Below are positions 19,489 to 19,882 of a stretch of 19,882 nt of DNA, in pieces. The position numbers and the translations under genes are program-made. The notes under the pieces are model-generated. The model saw only the letters and a list, made by a program, of their open reading frames with translations, did not search any database and had not been told where the DNA came from. The stretch comes from CAZZEX01 sp964653285 (GTDB lineage Bacteria; Chloroflexota; Anaerolineae; B4-G1), in NCBI GenBank assembly GCA_964653285.1, contig CAZZEX010000093.1, forward strand, positions 1 through 19,882. Reading direction: 5' to 3'. How positions within the stretch are numbered: the first letter of the stretch is position 1; each line of letters opens with the position of its first letter.

Positions 19489-19882
19489 CTACGAAGGGAG
19501 AGCGGCGCGAACGGTGGCGGCGATCTGGGGCAGGCCGCGCTCCTCGAACATCCTCGCGCTTTGCTCCAGCAGCGGGGTCGCTTCCGCGTCCTGGCCGTGC
19601 TCAAGCAGGTAGCGGGCGTAGTAGTACAGGCCACGGGCGATGGAATACAGGTCACCGATGGCGCGGTAGAGGGCCAGGGCCTGCTCAAATTTGGCTCTGC
19701 CTGCTTCCAGTTCTGGTTCCACCCTTCCCATGCCGAGGAGGGTGTTGGCCTCGCCCAGCCGGTCGCCGACGGCGCGGAAGAGGGCCAGGGCCTGGCGGTA
19801 AGAGTCCAGCGCGGCGTCCCGTTCGTCGCGGAACTGCTGGACGTCGCCGATGGCCTTCAGGGTGTTGGCCTCGCCCAGCCGG
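19489..19882 (-). CDS. TPR-repeat protein, C-terminal part, running off the right edge
   Basis: The frame is open from the window end to the TAG-type end near 19489. It contains tandem 40-residue tetratricopeptide units with the pattern QALALFRAVGDRLGEANTL, then a last divergent unit with YSIARGLYYYARYLLEHGQ and a final helix ending RAALPS. The unit period of 120 bases is visible as the exact repeat GGTGTTGGCCTCGCCCAGCC at 19741 and 19861. Such arrays are usually the C-terminal part of large NB-ARC/TPR or adenylate-cyclase-like regulators, but the N-terminal effector lies outside the window. The ATG at 19731 is an internal Met. It ends 28 bases before the membrane operon's promoter. Confidence 0.8.
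   Translation of the reverse strand, partial: RLGEANTLKAIGDVQQFRDERDAALDSYRQALALFRAVGDRLGEANTLLGMGRVEPELEAGRAKFEQALALYRAIGDLYSIARGLYYYARYLLEHGQDAEATPLLEQSARMFEERGLPQIAATVRAALPS

Noticed and set aside
19741..19882. CRISPR-like or mobile direct repeat
   Set aside because: The 120-base period equals the 40-residue TPR unit and remains in frame, so it is a coding repeat.

Overview
The window is GC-rich bacterial chromosome with long, tightly packed genes and near-consensus sigma70-type promoters, several carrying the extended TGnTATAAT -10. A Chloroflexota (Anaerolineae-like) origin fits best. The reasons are the PASTA kinase with a C-terminal beta-sandwich tail, the bacterial Qng1-type queuosine salvage enzyme, the DUF166-like remnant, the W-x-D-V repeat membrane protein, and dispersed GTCATTCTGAG and CCCTGAGC..GAAGGG palindromic repeats. 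This assignment is inferred from protein and repeat style, not from a marker-gene tree.

Left part (1-4466): the 3' part of elp3 (tRNA wobble-uridine modification) runs in from the left edge. A fabH-like ketoacyl-ACP synthase III follows that has lost about 110 N-terminal residues and ends inside a nested inverted-repeat island (2311-2521). Next is an intact acyl-CoA synthetase behind a textbook promoter and a strong 5'-leader hairpin. A bidirectional hairpin terminator (4439-4466) separates it from ftsH.

Centre (4525-12119): ftsH and a PASTA Ser/Thr kinase lie on the minus strand. The kinase is divergent from a DagK/YegS-like lipid kinase whose transcript is probably leaderless. secG, a solitary membrane-anchored family 5 substrate-binding protein, and tRNA-Leu(CAG) with its own promoter and terminator follow on the plus strand. 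Most of this block is housekeeping envelope biology: secretion, membrane proteolysis, lipid kinase and cell-wall-type signalling.

Right part (12283-19882): a full-length DnaQ-exonuclease/DinG-helicase is followed by a dispersed palindromic repeat. A VapBC-type toxin-antitoxin operon comes next, with a perfect 20-bp operator palindrome over its promoter. A small winged-helix-like gene then overlaps qng1 (queuosine 5'-phosphate N-glycosidase). A decayed DUF166-like fragment, a two-gene membrane-protein operon on the minus strand with a perfect consensus promoter, and the 3' end of a TPR-repeat gene running off the right edge complete the window.

I do not see a clear new multi-gene defence or metabolic system. 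The most novel-looking items are the winged-helix/qng1 pair, the structured leaders of fadD and pknB, the non-RD kinase with an extra sensor-like domain, and the paired 43-residue repeat protein with its membrane partner.
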